DNA of 64,000 nt from Perlabentimonas sp964490015 (GCA_964490015.1 CAZBBA010000012.1:5352-69351); one strand, 5' to 3'; shown: positions 18,048-26,875, counted from the first letter of the stretch. Notes: a model not told the origin generated them from the letters alone. Numbers and translations are program-made.

Positions 18048-20552
18048 ATGATACAAAAACTTAAAGATTCGGTAGAGGTAAAATTTGGTCGCAGAATTGC
18101 CTACCAAAAGGACTGTAAAATACTGTCGGACAAACTATACGAGCACACATCACAGGTGGTTAGCCCATCCACCTTACGGCGCTTTTTCGGGTTCCTTACA
18201 ACGAATTCTAATCCATCGCGTGCCACGCTCGATATTCTCTCGACATACTGTGGGTATTCCGACTGGAATGATTTTAAAATACAAAATTCTGCAACGTGTA
18301 CCAACGAGCCAATCCTTACCATTTGGGAAAAAGCTAAAGCAAAAACGCGCCAGATAAGCCATAAAAATAATAAACCCATTAAAAATGATAATCCCTTAGG
18401 ATTCTCAAATACGATTCCCCGTAGTTTTGCCAACGAGCGTCTTAACACATTCATAAATACCGATTACGTTGCAACACCTTTTGTTGGCCCTGGTGGATTT
18501 GGCAAAACAACCCTACTTGTAAACTGGTACGAGAGGTTTATTACCAATGTCCAAAATCACAACCATCTGATTCTTTTCATTCCCGCAATTCACCTCGAGA
18601 ACTGGATCGGGAAAGATATCTTCCTCGAAGAATGGCTTCTTTCAATTCTTGATCTGTCAGGCTCAGGTTTATTCGACACCCTGAACGTCAACCCAAACCT
18701 TGCACCGGGCAAGTTTATCCTTATAATTGATGCCCTTGATGAAATTGAGCTTAACCAGGCAAAAACTGAAAAAGTCTTTTCGGCCATTCAACGATTAACT
18801 ACCATGTTTTCTAGCCAATGGTTTAAACTTATCGTTTCGTCACGATTTTCCACATGGACAAGTTTTCTCAACAGCAACCCCTCCATGTCGGGATGGCTAA
18901 ATGCTGATTTTGAAAACCTTTCCTCCGAGGGAACCAACATGCCCTCCCTTAGCGAGATTGAAATTCAAAAGATACTCGACCTGACAATCAACAAAGAGGG
19001 CAATCAGCGACTAATTGTCGAGGAACTACCGATGGATTTAGTGGAAACCATTTCGTACCCATACTACCTACAACTCTTTGTCGATTTATACAAAATTGAG
19101 GCTCATCACAATATCTCCGATAGGCTTGACTTGCTGATGGAGTTCATCAAAAAACAGATATACCAAAGTTCATTAGCCGATGAGAAAGTGGATATTATTA
19201 ATGCCATTATTAGCATCTCTGAGAAAAATAAGCTCTTTGGCCCAGTAAAAAAGAACGAGATCAAGAACCTTTACCCGATTCACCTTAAACTAGCGGGGAA
19301 TTATGCAACCGCATACGATCAACTTGTGTCGTTTGGAATTTTAAACGAAGAACTCACACAGAACCAATATGGAATTCTCACAAAGTTTGTGAGAATAGCT
19401 CAACGACCACTATACCGAATTCTTCTACTCCAAAACCTAATTGAACAAAACAATGGAATCGATTTCGGCCTTTTTAAAAAAATTGATTCTCAATATGCTG
19501 ATACTTCAATCCACCCTCATCTGCTGAACCTTCTTTTTGAGTTGGCTTACAAGCAGAAAAAGATCGATGTCCTGAAGAACTTTTTTAATCTCCCCCTTGC
19601 CTCGCTTGAGCAAGTTTTCACTTTCCCAAGTATCCATCAAGCGCTCACCAAGGATGATTTAATGCGTAGAGAGTTAGTCCCATACTTCGCAAACAACCCA
19701 ATTGCAAGGAACCTGCTATTCGAAAAATCCATAAATATCAACACAATAGCAAACAGTTCTAGGTTGCTTTTATTCAATTACCTTCAAAGTTGTGAACGCG
19801 AACGCGATTTTTTCCTGGGCAAAATCTTACTAAACATCTCCAACTCATACGGTTTCGACTTTAACTGGATTGACAATTTCGCCAAAGAATTACCTGCAGA
19901 TAAGTTGCCCGAGAATACCCCACCAATTATTGCGGGGCTTTGGTTCTCGTGTAATTTTTGTGCTATCCAAATTAAGGATAATTCTAAGCTAAAAGGCCTT
20001 CTAGCAAATATTTCGACCTTTACTAATAAACATTCATCCAAGTGGACAACACTTGATAAGTACAACTTTGAATTGGGGCTGGTTTTTGGACTGATTGTTA
20101 CGAAACAGTACAGCTATATGCTTGAGCGCCTATCAACCATTATTAGTTCCAACGAATCGGGTTATTTAACTCAAGAAGAGAAAGCGCTCTCGATATACTT
20201 CGAATTCGCAAAGTGGGAATGCAAAAAATCTTTTGATGATATAACTGCACAACGAGTTCTGCAACACCTTACGGATATTCCGTCGTGGATTAGCTACCAA
20301 ACCACTATAATGGGTAGAGCTGTCCTAGCCATGTACTATTTCACACGTGGACAAATAGATAAGGCTTACGAACAGTATAGGAAAAGCGTTGAAATAAGCA
20401 ACATTGCTGGTTACACAGTATTTGAAGTGAAACTATTGGTAAGCTTGGCTAAGATTCTGGTATCGATTGGCGAGGATGAACGGGCGCAAGAGTGTATCAC
20501 CTTCTCCCGAAGTCTAGCCAATAAAACTGATATCTTTTTCGAAACGCTTTAG
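18048..20552 (+). CDS. NACHT/STAND-type P-loop NTPase with Bacteroidota N-terminal module and TPR-like C-terminus
   Basis: 834 residues. Residues 1-80 (core STLRRFFGFL, then ATLDILSTYCGYSDWNDF) form a helical module I recognise as recurring at the N-terminus of many Bacteroidota signalling proteins. The NTPase core has Walker A GPGGFGKTTLL near 147-157 and Walker B FILIIDALDEIE near 222-233, with the extra acidic residues after the aspartate typical of NACHT. Residues 330-640 are helical; about 740-825 look TPR-like (YYFTRGQIDKAYEQYRKSV). No effector domain is attached, which would fit a separate effector such as the divergent trypsin-like protein. Its stop overlaps the convergent next gene by four bases. 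An antiphage role is inferred, not shown. Confidence 0.82.
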   Translation: MIQKLKDSVEVKFGRRIAYQKDCKILSDKLYEHTSQVVSPSTLRRFFGFLTTNSNPSRATLDILSTYCGYSDWNDFKIQNSATCTNEPILTIWEKAKAKTRQISHKNNKPIKNDNPLGFSNTIPRSFANERLNTFINTDYVATPFVGPGGFGKTTLLVNWYERFITNVQNHNHLILFIPAIHLENWIGKDIFLEEWLLSILDLSGSGLFDTLNVNPNLAPGKFILIIDALDEIELNQAKTEKVFSAIQRLTTMFSSQWFKLIVSSRFSTWTSFLNSNPSMSGWLNADFENLSSEGTNMPSLSEIEIQKILDLTINKEGNQRLIVEELPMDLVETISYPYYLQLFVDLYKIEAHHNISDRLDLLMEFIKKQIYQSSLADEKVDIINAIISISEKNKLFGPVKKNEIKNLYPIHLKLAGNYATAYDQLVSFGILNEELTQNQYGILTKFVRIAQRPLYRILLLQNLIEQNNGIDFGLFKKIDSQYADTSIHPHLLNLLFELAYKQKKIDVLKNFFNLPLASLEQVFTFPSIHQALTKDDLMRRELVPYFANNPIARNLLFEKSININTIANSSRLLLFNYLQSCERERDFFLGKILLNISNSYGFDFNWIDNFAKELPADKLPENTPPIIAGLWFSCNFCAIQIKDNSKLKGLLANISTFTNKHSSKWTTLDKYNFELGLVFGLIVTKQYSYMLERLSTIISSNESGYLTQEEKALSIYFEFAKWECKKSFDDITAQRVLQHLTDIPSWISYQTTIMGRAVLAMYYFTRGQIDKAYEQYRKSVEISNIAGYTVFEVKLLVSLAKILVSIGEDERAQECITFSRSLANKTDIFFETL

Positions 20553-21397
20553 CTTACTTTTCGTCGATGAAAAGCAGTTAACCCATCAATAGGGTATTGC
20601 TCCAAACAATTCAGGTGGCCTCCCCTACGGTGCAACACATTTTCCAGTTGAGATTTAAACAGGGCTCCAACGGAGCCAACAACTCCAACATTGATGTCAG
20701 GAAACTCAGGGTATTTAACCAAATGCCGGGTAATTAGTTCTCCAAAAGAGTTCTCAACAATACTCGAAATTTCCTGATATTGTATATTGTTGAAAACAAA
20801 TTGCATAAAACTAGCTAAAAATATCGCCGGTGATGTTTGGGAGTATAGCTGCCTTAATAAATCCCCAACTGCTAATGGGCAAAACTGTTTCAAGGCACTT
20901 TCAACTTCAGGCGATAACTCGTTGTACAGCCATTTAGTCAACAATTCCTTACTAATATGCGTGGCACTACCCTCATCGCCAAGAAGATAACCTAGAGATG
21001 GTGTTCGCGAAAACACATTTTGGCCATCGTAATACGCAACGCTCGATCCTGTTCCTAGGATCATAACCAAACCCTTTGTATTACCAAAAAGAGCCCGCGC
21101 CGCACCTATTACATCGGAGTAAACAAAAACTGCAGCATTGGGAAATTGAGCTGATAATGCTTGCGAAACCCTTAAATTCATTGCTTCTAATGCACAACCC
21201 GAACCATAAAAGTAAACCTGGGTTACCTTATCAAAATGAAAAAAACCTGCAACTGAACGTGCAAGAATTCCTGGAAAATCCTCTTCGGAATGATGATATG
21301 GATTTAAACCCACTGAAATAAAATTCTCCTCATTTCCCTCGGAACAAAAAAGTCTCCAATGGGTTTTAGTGGATCCGCTATCTGCAATAAGTATCAT
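20549..21397 (-). CDS. BadF/BadG-family ATPase, N-acetylglucosamine kinase-like
   Basis: 282 residues of the ASKHA sugar-kinase fold. The phosphate-1 motif is ADSGSTKTHW at residue 5, phosphate-2/adenosine region GLVMILGTGSSVAYYDG, and GYLLGDEGSATHI nearby, all typical of the Bacteroidota GlcNAc-kinase-like branch. Its start overlaps the stop of the upstream oligopeptide-binding lipoprotein gene (ATGA at 21394-21397), so the two are translationally coupled. It probably phosphorylates an amino sugar from cell-wall or glycan turnover; the substrate is inferred from family only. Confidence 0.85.
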   Translation of the reverse strand: MILIADSGSTKTHWRLFCSEGNEENFISVGLNPYHHSEEDFPGILARSVAGFFHFDKVTQVYFYGSGCALEAMNLRVSQALSAQFPNAAVFVYSDVIGAARALFGNTKGLVMILGTGSSVAYYDGQNVFSRTPSLGYLLGDEGSATHISKELLTKWLYNELSPEVESALKQFCPLAVGDLLRQLYSQTSPAIFLASFMQFVFNNIQYQEISSIVENSFGELITRHLVKYPEFPDINVGVVGSVGALFKSQLENVLHRRGGHLNCLEQYPIDGLTAFHRRKVS

Positions 21398-23040
21398 TTT
21401 GGTTCAATTTTTCGAACCCGCTTTAGATTAAGCAGATTCATTGGATTAGATTTCATTCCCTCAATTTGAGGATTCACAAAGCGAACAACTTTGTCGTAGT
21501 ATAAAGGAATAACCGGAATATTTGCCATAACCAGGGAGTCCATTTGAAAATATATCTCGTGCCTAGCCTGGTCAATAGGTTCAACAAGTGATTTGTTGTA
21601 CAAATAATCAAACTCTGCACTAGAAAAGTGTGTATAGTTTGGCCCCTGCGGGCTAAAATTATGTGACAAAAAGAGCGATAGGTAATTCTCGGCATCGGCA
21701 TAATCGGCCACCCAACTTCCACGGAAAAGAAGCATTCGCGAATTGGCCATCATCTCGCGGTAAGCTGCCCCTGGGAATACTTCGACTCTAATGGGAAAAC
21801 CAATCTCGGTAAGCTGATGCTGAATAAACTCTGCAATATCGAGATAGTCGTCGGTAGTACACAAGGTAACTGGCTCAAGTCCAATTCCATTTGGGAAACC
21901 AGCCTCGGCCAGAAGTTGTCGTGCCAGTTCAGGGTTATACGAGTATCCCTTTTGCGTGGCTCTAAAACCAGGCATTCCATATGGCACAAATCCATTATGA
22001 GCAGGATATCCCATATTACTCCTTAAGTACGACATCATTCTCGATCTATCGAATCCATATGCCAGCGCTTGTCGTACTTTGAGTAATCGCAGCGGACTAT
22101 TTTTAACAATATCGAGAGTGGTATCGACAAGAATTCCCAAGTACTCGGTATTTAGGTATGGCCCTGTAATCATCTTTACCCTATCGGAATACTTAGGATT
22201 AAGTTTACCTGCACGAGTTAGCAGCTCATCCTTCGAAGCAGAGTGAACTCCCGAAAGAAAATCGATATTGCCCAGCAGAAACTCTAAAAACTCCGACTGC
22301 TTATCGGTAATAAACGATATTGATATGGCTTCAAAATACGGCAGTCGATATCCTTCCTTATCAACCTCAAAGTAATTTGGATTTTTCCTGAAGATTAGCT
22401 TTTCGCCTTCGCGCCACGATTTAAACTGAAAAGGGCCAGTACCTATGGGGTTACTCCTGAAATCTTTCCCAAAATGCTCAACCACCTCCTGCGGAACCAC
22501 ATAGGCGTAGGGCATCGAAAGCAACCCAAGAAAAGCAGGAAAGGGTTTCGATATAAACAGCTGAAGGGTAGAATCATTCACTACCCTGCAACCTTTTGTC
22601 GTATTATTTCGATCACTGTTGAGAATCGAGAAAACCCATGCACCGGGCGATGCTACCTCGGGGTCAATAATTCGATTGAAACTATAAACAAAATCCTGCG
22701 CCACCACTTTTCGACCAACTCCCTGAGGGAATAATGGTGAATCGTGAAAAAAAACATCTGTACGAAGATGAAAAGTATAAGCTAACCCATCGCTACTTAA
22801 CTCCCACGATTTTGCTATACACGGCTCAACCCCAAGGGTATCGTTTAGCTGAACCAACCCGTTATAAAGCTGAAAAACTGGCCATATAAGCGCTAAACTT
22901 CTTGCAAATGCGGGGTCGAGCGAGGTAATGCCCTTACTCTCGTTGTAGCGGAAGATTTGTGTGCTATTATCATTGTTATTTCTGCTTACGCAACCTACCA
23001 AAATAAAAGAGAGGGTAACAAATAGCAGGTGTCTTTTCAT
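21394..23040 (-). CDS. Oligopeptide/solute-binding lipoprotein, SBP_bac_5 family
   Basis: 548 residues from ATG 23040. The frame extends 32 codons further, but a TATATTTG box at 23060-23067 lies inside that extension and a lipoprotein signal starts exactly at 23040 (lipobox ILVGC, C18). The body is an SBP_bac_5 domain: YNGLVQLNDTLGVEPCIAKSW, then RKNPNYFEVDK and AYGFDRSRM. These proteins normally feed Dpp/Opp-type ABC importers, but no permease or ATPase gene is in the window. Coupling to the sugar-kinase-like gene suggests a muropeptide or glycopeptide ligand; that is inference. Confidence 0.88.
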   Translation of the reverse strand: MKRHLLFVTLSFILVGCVSRNNNDNSTQIFRYNESKGITSLDPAFARSLALIWPVFQLYNGLVQLNDTLGVEPCIAKSWELSSDGLAYTFHLRTDVFFHDSPLFPQGVGRKVVAQDFVYSFNRIIDPEVASPGAWVFSILNSDRNNTTKGCRVVNDSTLQLFISKPFPAFLGLLSMPYAYVVPQEVVEHFGKDFRSNPIGTGPFQFKSWREGEKLIFRKNPNYFEVDKEGYRLPYFEAISISFITDKQSEFLEFLLGNIDFLSGVHSASKDELLTRAGKLNPKYSDRVKMITGPYLNTEYLGILVDTTLDIVKNSPLRLLKVRQALAYGFDRSRMMSYLRSNMGYPAHNGFVPYGMPGFRATQKGYSYNPELARQLLAEAGFPNGIGLEPVTLCTTDDYLDIAEFIQHQLTEIGFPIRVEVFPGAAYREMMANSRMLLFRGSWVADYADAENYLSLFLSHNFSPQGPNYTHFSSAEFDYLYNKSLVEPIDQARHEIYFQMDSLVMANIPVIPLYYDKVVRFVNPQIEGMKSNPMNLLNLKRVRKIEPK

Positions 23041-23059
23041 TTTAATCGTGTTTGAGTCA

Positions 23060-23067
23060 CAAATATA
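23060..23067 (-). promoter_or_regulatory. -7 box (TATATTTG) for the SBP_bac_5 gene; fixes its start
   Basis: Exact TAnnTTTG; implied transcript start is about 23053, only 13 bases before the ATG at 23040 and downstream of the longer start. Confidence 0.5.
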
Positions 23068-23237
23068 GGAAAAGAATATCCATAGAAAAGCAAGGAAAAC
23101 TTGTATTGTGGCGCATTTTTGAATGCGTAAAACCATATAATCAATCCTCTCACTAAAAACCCTTGAAACTTAGTCATCTATTTTCAACATATGGTCAAAA
23201 ACTCAACAAATGTAAACTAACAGTAAAAAAAACAATA

Positions 23238-23245
23238 TAACTTTG
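23238..23245 (+). promoter_or_regulatory. -7 box (TAACTTTG) upstream of the STAS-like gene
   Basis: Exact TAnnTTTG on +, implying a leader of about 55 bases to the ATG at 23306. -33 box not evident. Confidence 0.4.
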
Positions 23246-23305
23246 ATATACAGTTTTTTGAAATTTCCAAAACAGAGCAAATCACTAACCTAACAAACAA
23301 GGTAA

Positions 23306-23692
23306 ATGCAAAGCACGATAATTAATAACAAGGTAAAGGTTGTCCAGGGCGATGACCAAATCTATAAGTATATTGCAATAAACAATTGCACAATCGACAT
23401 TGACACCTTACAAAAAATGACAAAAACTGGTGACGATTGGAACGGGACTAGGCTATGCGCCAATCTCGTTGATGTGAGGGATATGCTTTTTATCGACTCA
23501 AAAACACGTGAGTATGCTGCTGCGCAGTATCGCCCTCATGTGGCCGGACAAGCAATACTCATAAATTCTAAAGTTTCAAGTTACTTCGCAAATATCTTCC
23601 TGAAATTTAACAAGCCCAAAGTACCCACAAGGCTATTTACGTTAGAAGAAGAGGCACTTAGTTGGCTAAAGGAGCAGATGCAGAAAAGGTAG
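23306..23692 (+). CDS. Small soluble protein, possibly STAS/SpoIIAA-like fold
   Basis: 128 residues, no signal or membrane segment. The pattern of alternating strands and helices (CANLVDVRDMLFID, then AILINSKVSSYFANIFLKF and LFTLEEEALSWLKEQ) resembles the SpoIIAA/STAS-like proteins of about 130 residues common in Bacteroidota, including the closing EEEALSWL helix. No phosphoacceptor can be pointed out. It stands alone. I give the fold as a tentative call; function unknown. Confidence 0.5.
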   Translation: MQSTIINNKVKVVQGDDQIYKYIAINNCTIDIDTLQKMTKTGDDWNGTRLCANLVDVRDMLFIDSKTREYAAAQYRPHVAGQAILINSKVSSYFANIFLKFNKPKVPTRLFTLEEEALSWLKEQMQKR

Positions 23693-23739
23693 TTAGAGTA
23701 AGGGCTTTTAGTGATCGAATACCCTGCTAGGTTTGATAC

Positions 23740-23946
23740 AAAAAAGAAACCGGGCCTCCTCAGACCCGGTTTCACACCCTAAAAAATTAACCTAAAAGCA
23801 ACTAACCTGAAACCAACTATAAACCCTAAAAAATCAGGTTGTGTTACACTATGAAAAACGAAAAAAACTATTATTTGTTTCAAAATTCGGGTAAGAAGAT
23901 CGATGATTTAGATCATCTTTTATGCCTCACCCCTTTTTCTAAAACT
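23740..23946 (-). ncRNA. Candidate structured small RNA, about 200 bases
   Basis: A minus-strand unit with its own -7 box (TATCTTTGC, 23953-23960) and a strong terminator (23746-23773) but no reading frame. Three nested or successive stems are visible: GGGUGAG/CUUACCC (23926-23932 with 23889-23895), enclosing GATGAT/ATCATC (23912-23917 with 23902-23907), and AACCTGA/TCAGGTT (23834-23840 with 23804-23810). The first stem pairs fully only as minus-strand RNA, through a G-U wobble; the + strand copy would have an A-C mismatch. It could also be the 3' UTR of the upstream gene, whose stop is at 23969. Not matched to a known RNA family. Confidence 0.45.
23746..23773 (-). terminator. Terminator of the candidate small RNA
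   Basis: Nine-base arms GAAACCGGG/CCCGGTTTC with a ten-base loop, followed on the minus strand by a run of six T. No T-run on the + side, so it acts on minus-strand transcripts. Confidence 0.75.
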
Positions 23947-23952
23947 TCTCTG

Positions 23953-23960
23953 CAAAGATA
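23953..23960 (-). promoter_or_regulatory. -7 box (TATCTTTG) for the candidate small RNA
   Basis: Exact TAnnTTTG followed by C, as is common in this phylum, just upstream of the structured segment and overlapping the region right after the upstream gene's stop. No clear -33 box. Confidence 0.4.
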
Positions 23961-23968
23961 CAACCGAA

Positions 23969-24556
23969 TTAACCATTTACACATTTTACTAGGGTAAAAA
24001 TTTGATGATTTAGAACACCTTCCTTAATCGGCGGTAGTTTTAAAAGTTTAATCCTTACCTCGTTAAGCGCGGTTAAGGCAAGTGGTTCCAATGGAAAGCC
24101 CTTAACCAGATAATACGCAAGCATCGACTTAAGAATGGTTGACCTAATCCGAAAGGAATAATTTGATTTTCGGGCAGGATGGATATGAACATACCTTTGG
24201 GGAAACCTTCCCAACCTTAAAACCCAAGTAGAGCCATCAGATAACTCGATTAGCCGAAAGTCGCGCTCTGTATCCTTCAACCACGATGCAAAAGTGGCTA
24301 AACAATCAACTTTTTGCTGATGAAGCAGTTTACTAACCTCACTGGCAATGCATTCAGGATCCAATAATCCATAGTAAACATCGGTAACCGAACCGCCAAT
24401 ACCATTACAAATGGTGATAATGGACTTATCATCGAGTTTATTGATCAAGGAATGAATTGAACTACGTATAAACCCAAGATGATGTTTCCATCCCAAGAAT
24501 GCGATTGGCAAGGGAAGTTGAATATCGAATGAGCTGAAAATTAGCGAACTTTGCAT
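23969..24556 (-). CDS. Hypothetical protein, family not recognised
   Basis: 195 residues from ATG 24556; a longer TTG start at 24580 is disfavoured because a TATATTTG box lies at 24578-24585. No signal peptide or membrane helix. Visible features are a hydrophobic N-terminal strand pattern (LPLPIAFLGWKHHLGFIRSSI), an acidic middle segment, and a basic patch (RYVHIHPARKSNYSFRIRSTILKS). Codon use and GC resemble the neighbours, so it is probably a real gene. I cannot assign a function. Confidence 0.65.
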   Translation of the reverse strand: MQSSLIFSSFDIQLPLPIAFLGWKHHLGFIRSSIHSLINKLDDKSIITICNGIGGSVTDVYYGLLDPECIASEVSKLLHQQKVDCLATFASWLKDTERDFRLIELSDGSTWVLRLGRFPQRYVHIHPARKSNYSFRIRSTILKSMLAYYLVKGFPLEPLALTALNEVRIKLLKLPPIKEGVLNHQIFTLVKCVNG

Positions 24557-24577
24557 CAATACATCTACAATTCTGTA

Positions 24578-24585
24578 CAAATATA
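24578..24585 (-). promoter_or_regulatory. -7 box (TATATTTG) for the hypothetical gene; fixes its start
   Basis: Exact TAnnTTTG; implied transcript start about 24571, between the two candidate start codons. Confidence 0.45.
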
Positions 24586-24628
24586 AGATGTAAATCTACT
24601 TCAACCCCAACCTGTATAAACGAAAAAA

Positions 24629-24655
24629 GGGTTAACTTCTTGCCGAAGTTAACCC
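24629..24655 (-). terminator. Terminator of the RRM-protein gene
   Basis: Eleven-base arms GGGTTAACTTC/GAAGTTAACCC, five-base loop, six T on the minus strand afterwards. It lies about 130 bases after the stop at 24783, leaving a long 3' UTR. Confidence 0.75.
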
Positions 24656-24782
24656 CTATGCTGATGCGCTAATATTATAGCTTTATGGGAACAAATCAAT
24701 ACGTTAACAAATACAACGTTAAAAATCTGACGAAACAGATTTTACAGACACAAAACAAAAGGAACGGTAAAAAAACTAACGA

Positions 24783-25151
24783 CTAGTACTCAGACCTACG
24801 GCCTTGACCTTGACTTCTTCCGCCACCGCGGTTAAAGCCACCCTTGTTGAAGCCACCGCCACCTCTTTGGTTTCCACCTCTGAAGCCACCGTTATCGCCT
24901 CTGGATTCTTTCCTCTCTTCAGCCTGGTTAACTACAATCGTACGACCATCTACCTCAGCACCATCAAGCTCTTCAATAGCTTTTTTGGCCTGGTCATCGT
25001 TGGGCATTTCAACAAACCCAAAACCTTTACTTCTTCCGGAGAACTTGTCGGTAATAATTCTGGCTGCCGATACTTCGCCGTACTCTTCAAAAAACTCCTT
25101 TAACTCAGACTCCTGTAGTCGAAAAGGAAGACTTCCACAAAAAATGTTCAT
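24783..25151 (-). CDS. RNA-binding protein with one RRM and an RG-rich tail
   Basis: 122 residues. A single RRM fills residues 1-80, with RNP2 IFCGSL at residue 3 and RNP1 KGFGFVEM near 42. The tail is rich in Gly and Arg (GGFRGGNQRGGGGFNKGGF), as in cold-shock-type RRM proteins of Bacteroidota and cyanobacteria. In Bacteroides, such RRM proteins have been linked to post-transcriptional control of many genes. It probably binds single-stranded RNA broadly. TACTTTTG at 25191-25198 is the likely promoter box; the minus-strand leader is about 35 bases. Confidence 0.93.
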   Translation of the reverse strand: MNIFCGSLPFRLQESELKEFFEEYGEVSAARIITDKFSGRSKGFGFVEMPNDDQAKKAIEELDGAEVDGRTIVVNQAEERKESRGDNGGFRGGNQRGGGGFNKGGFNRGGGRSQGQGRRSEY

Positions 25152-25190
25152 CTGGTAACAATTAAAATTAAATAGTTAATAATACGGGGG

Positions 25191-25198
25191 CAAAAGTA
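25191..25198 (-). promoter_or_regulatory. -7 box (TACTTTTG) for the RRM-protein gene
   Basis: Exact TAnnTTTG on the minus strand followed by C, about 40 bases upstream of the ATG at 25151. Confidence 0.5.
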
Positions 25199-25282
25199 CG
25201 CTTTATTTTGATAGTAAATCCTCTTTTAAAATTTATTTTGATAAACATCATCATTTTTTACAATTCGCTTTAATACAACAAA

Positions 25283-25314
25283 AAAGCCCTGGCAAATAAA
25301 AACGCCAGAGCTTT
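25283..25314 (-). terminator. Terminator of the ALDH7/pruA operon
   Basis: Eleven-base arms (25283-25293 and 25304-25314) that pair fully as minus-strand RNA through one G-U wobble, followed by six T. 26 bases past the stop at 25340. Confidence 0.7.
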
Positions 25315-25339
25315 CGGAAACATGGAAGCAAAAAATCAT

Positions 25340-26875
25340 TTAAAACCCGAAGTGGATTCCCTGTGCCAATGGCAAATCGTTTCCATAGTTGATGGTGTTG
25401 GTCTGCCTGCGCATATATTGTTTCCATGCATCGGAACCCGATTCGCGCCCCCCACCTGTATCTTTCTCGCCACCAAACGCACCACCTATCTCTGCCCCCG
25501 ATGTACCAATGTTCACATTGGCTATTCCACAATCGGAACCAGCCTCAGAAAGGAACAGCTCCGATTCCCTTAAATTCTGAGTAAATATTGATGATGATAA
25601 CCCTTGGGGTACGCCATTATTCATGGCAATGGCCTCCTCGATGGTTTTGTACTTCATAATGTATAGAATAGGGGCAAAGGTCTCCTCCTGAACAATGTGA
25701 TAGTGGTTTTGAGCCTCCACCAAAGCAGGAATAACATAATTGCCCGAGGCATACTTCTCGCCCGATAGCACCTCGCCTCCAAACAGGATATTCCCTCCCT
25801 CCTTCTGAACTGCATCAAGTGCTGAGGTGAATAACTTAACCGATATAGAATCGATTAGTGGGCCAACTAACACACCTTTCACCAAAGGATTTCCAATATG
25901 ACTGCTTACGCTTTTGTATGCTGTTTTTAGCTTATCAACAACCCTATCGTATACGCTCTCATGCACAATTAGCCTTCGGGTTGAGGTGCAACGCTGGCCA
26001 GCAGTGCCAACCGCCCCAAACACAACCGATTTGATGGCCATCTCAAGGTTTGCACTTTCAGCAATAATCACGGCGTTGTTCCCACCCAACTCCATGATTG
26101 ATCTACCTAAACGCTCCCCAATAATTGCTCCCAACCTCCTACCAACGGCGGTGGATCCGGTAATTGAGAACAGCGGAATACGACGGTCGGCAGCAAAATT
26201 ATCGCCTAATACCGACGATTTTGCAATTACCAGGTTGAACACTCCCTCGGGCACATTGCATTTCTTGAGCACATCATGAATTATCTTTTGGGTAGCAATA
26301 GCCGTAAGTGGTGTTTTTGAGCTGGGCTTCCAAACCACCACATCGCCAGCGATGGCTGCAATCATACTATTCCAAGCCCATACCGCCACAGGAAAGTTAA
26401 ACGAAGTGATTAGCCCAACAATACCTAGTGGTTGATACTGATCGTACATCCTATGTTCGCTCCTTTCGGAGTGCATGGTAAACCCATTGAGCAAGCGCGA
26501 CTGGCCCACGGCAAAATCGCATATATCTATCATCTCCTGTACTTCGCCTAAACCTTCCTCATAAATTTTGCCCATTTCGAGGGTAACCAAATAAGCAAGA
26601 TCCTCCTTATTCCTACGTAAGGCATCGCCTATTAGTCTAACAACCTCACCCCGTTTGGGTGCGGGCACTTTACGCCATACCTTAAAAGCCTCCTGGGCTT
26701 TTGCCATCACCGCTTCGTAATCGTCGATGCTAGCATTCTGCACCTTTGCAATGGGCTTATTATCTACTGGGGAGTACGATGTTGACTCATCGCCATTGGG
26801 TACTTGCCAAATGGTACCAGTTGAAACACCACTGTTTACACTCTCAATTCCCAATCTGTTTAATGCTTCATTCAT
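25340..26875 (-). CDS. ALDH7-type aldehyde dehydrogenase (2-aminoadipate semialdehyde / piperideine-6-carboxylate dehydrogenase-like)
   Basis: 511 residues, NAD(P)+-dependent ALDH fold. Cofactor and catalytic motifs: FNFPVAVWAWN, KPSSKTPL, SITGSTAVGRRL, general base in MELGGNNAV, nucleophile Cys in GTAGQRCTSTRR. The N-terminal half (LGLGEVQEMIDICDFAVG-like segment, then RLLNGFTMHSERSEHRM) is typical of ALDH7/antiquitin, which oxidises the lysine-degradation semialdehyde. It follows pruA by 43 bases on the same strand, so the two probably form an operon. Lysine or related amino-acid catabolism is the best guess; betaine-aldehyde-like activity is also possible in this family. Confidence 0.9.
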   Translation of the reverse strand: MNEALNRLGIESVNSGVSTGTIWQVPNGDESTSYSPVDNKPIAKVQNASIDDYEAVMAKAQEAFKVWRKVPAPKRGEVVRLIGDALRRNKEDLAYLVTLEMGKIYEEGLGEVQEMIDICDFAVGQSRLLNGFTMHSERSEHRMYDQYQPLGIVGLITSFNFPVAVWAWNSMIAAIAGDVVVWKPSSKTPLTAIATQKIIHDVLKKCNVPEGVFNLVIAKSSVLGDNFAADRRIPLFSITGSTAVGRRLGAIIGERLGRSIMELGGNNAVIIAESANLEMAIKSVVFGAVGTAGQRCTSTRRLIVHESVYDRVVDKLKTAYKSVSSHIGNPLVKGVLVGPLIDSISVKLFTSALDAVQKEGGNILFGGEVLSGEKYASGNYVIPALVEAQNHYHIVQEETFAPILYIMKYKTIEEAIAMNNGVPQGLSSSIFTQNLRESELFLSEAGSDCGIANVNIGTSGAEIGGAFGGEKDTGGGRESGSDAWKQYMRRQTNTINYGNDLPLAQGIHFGF

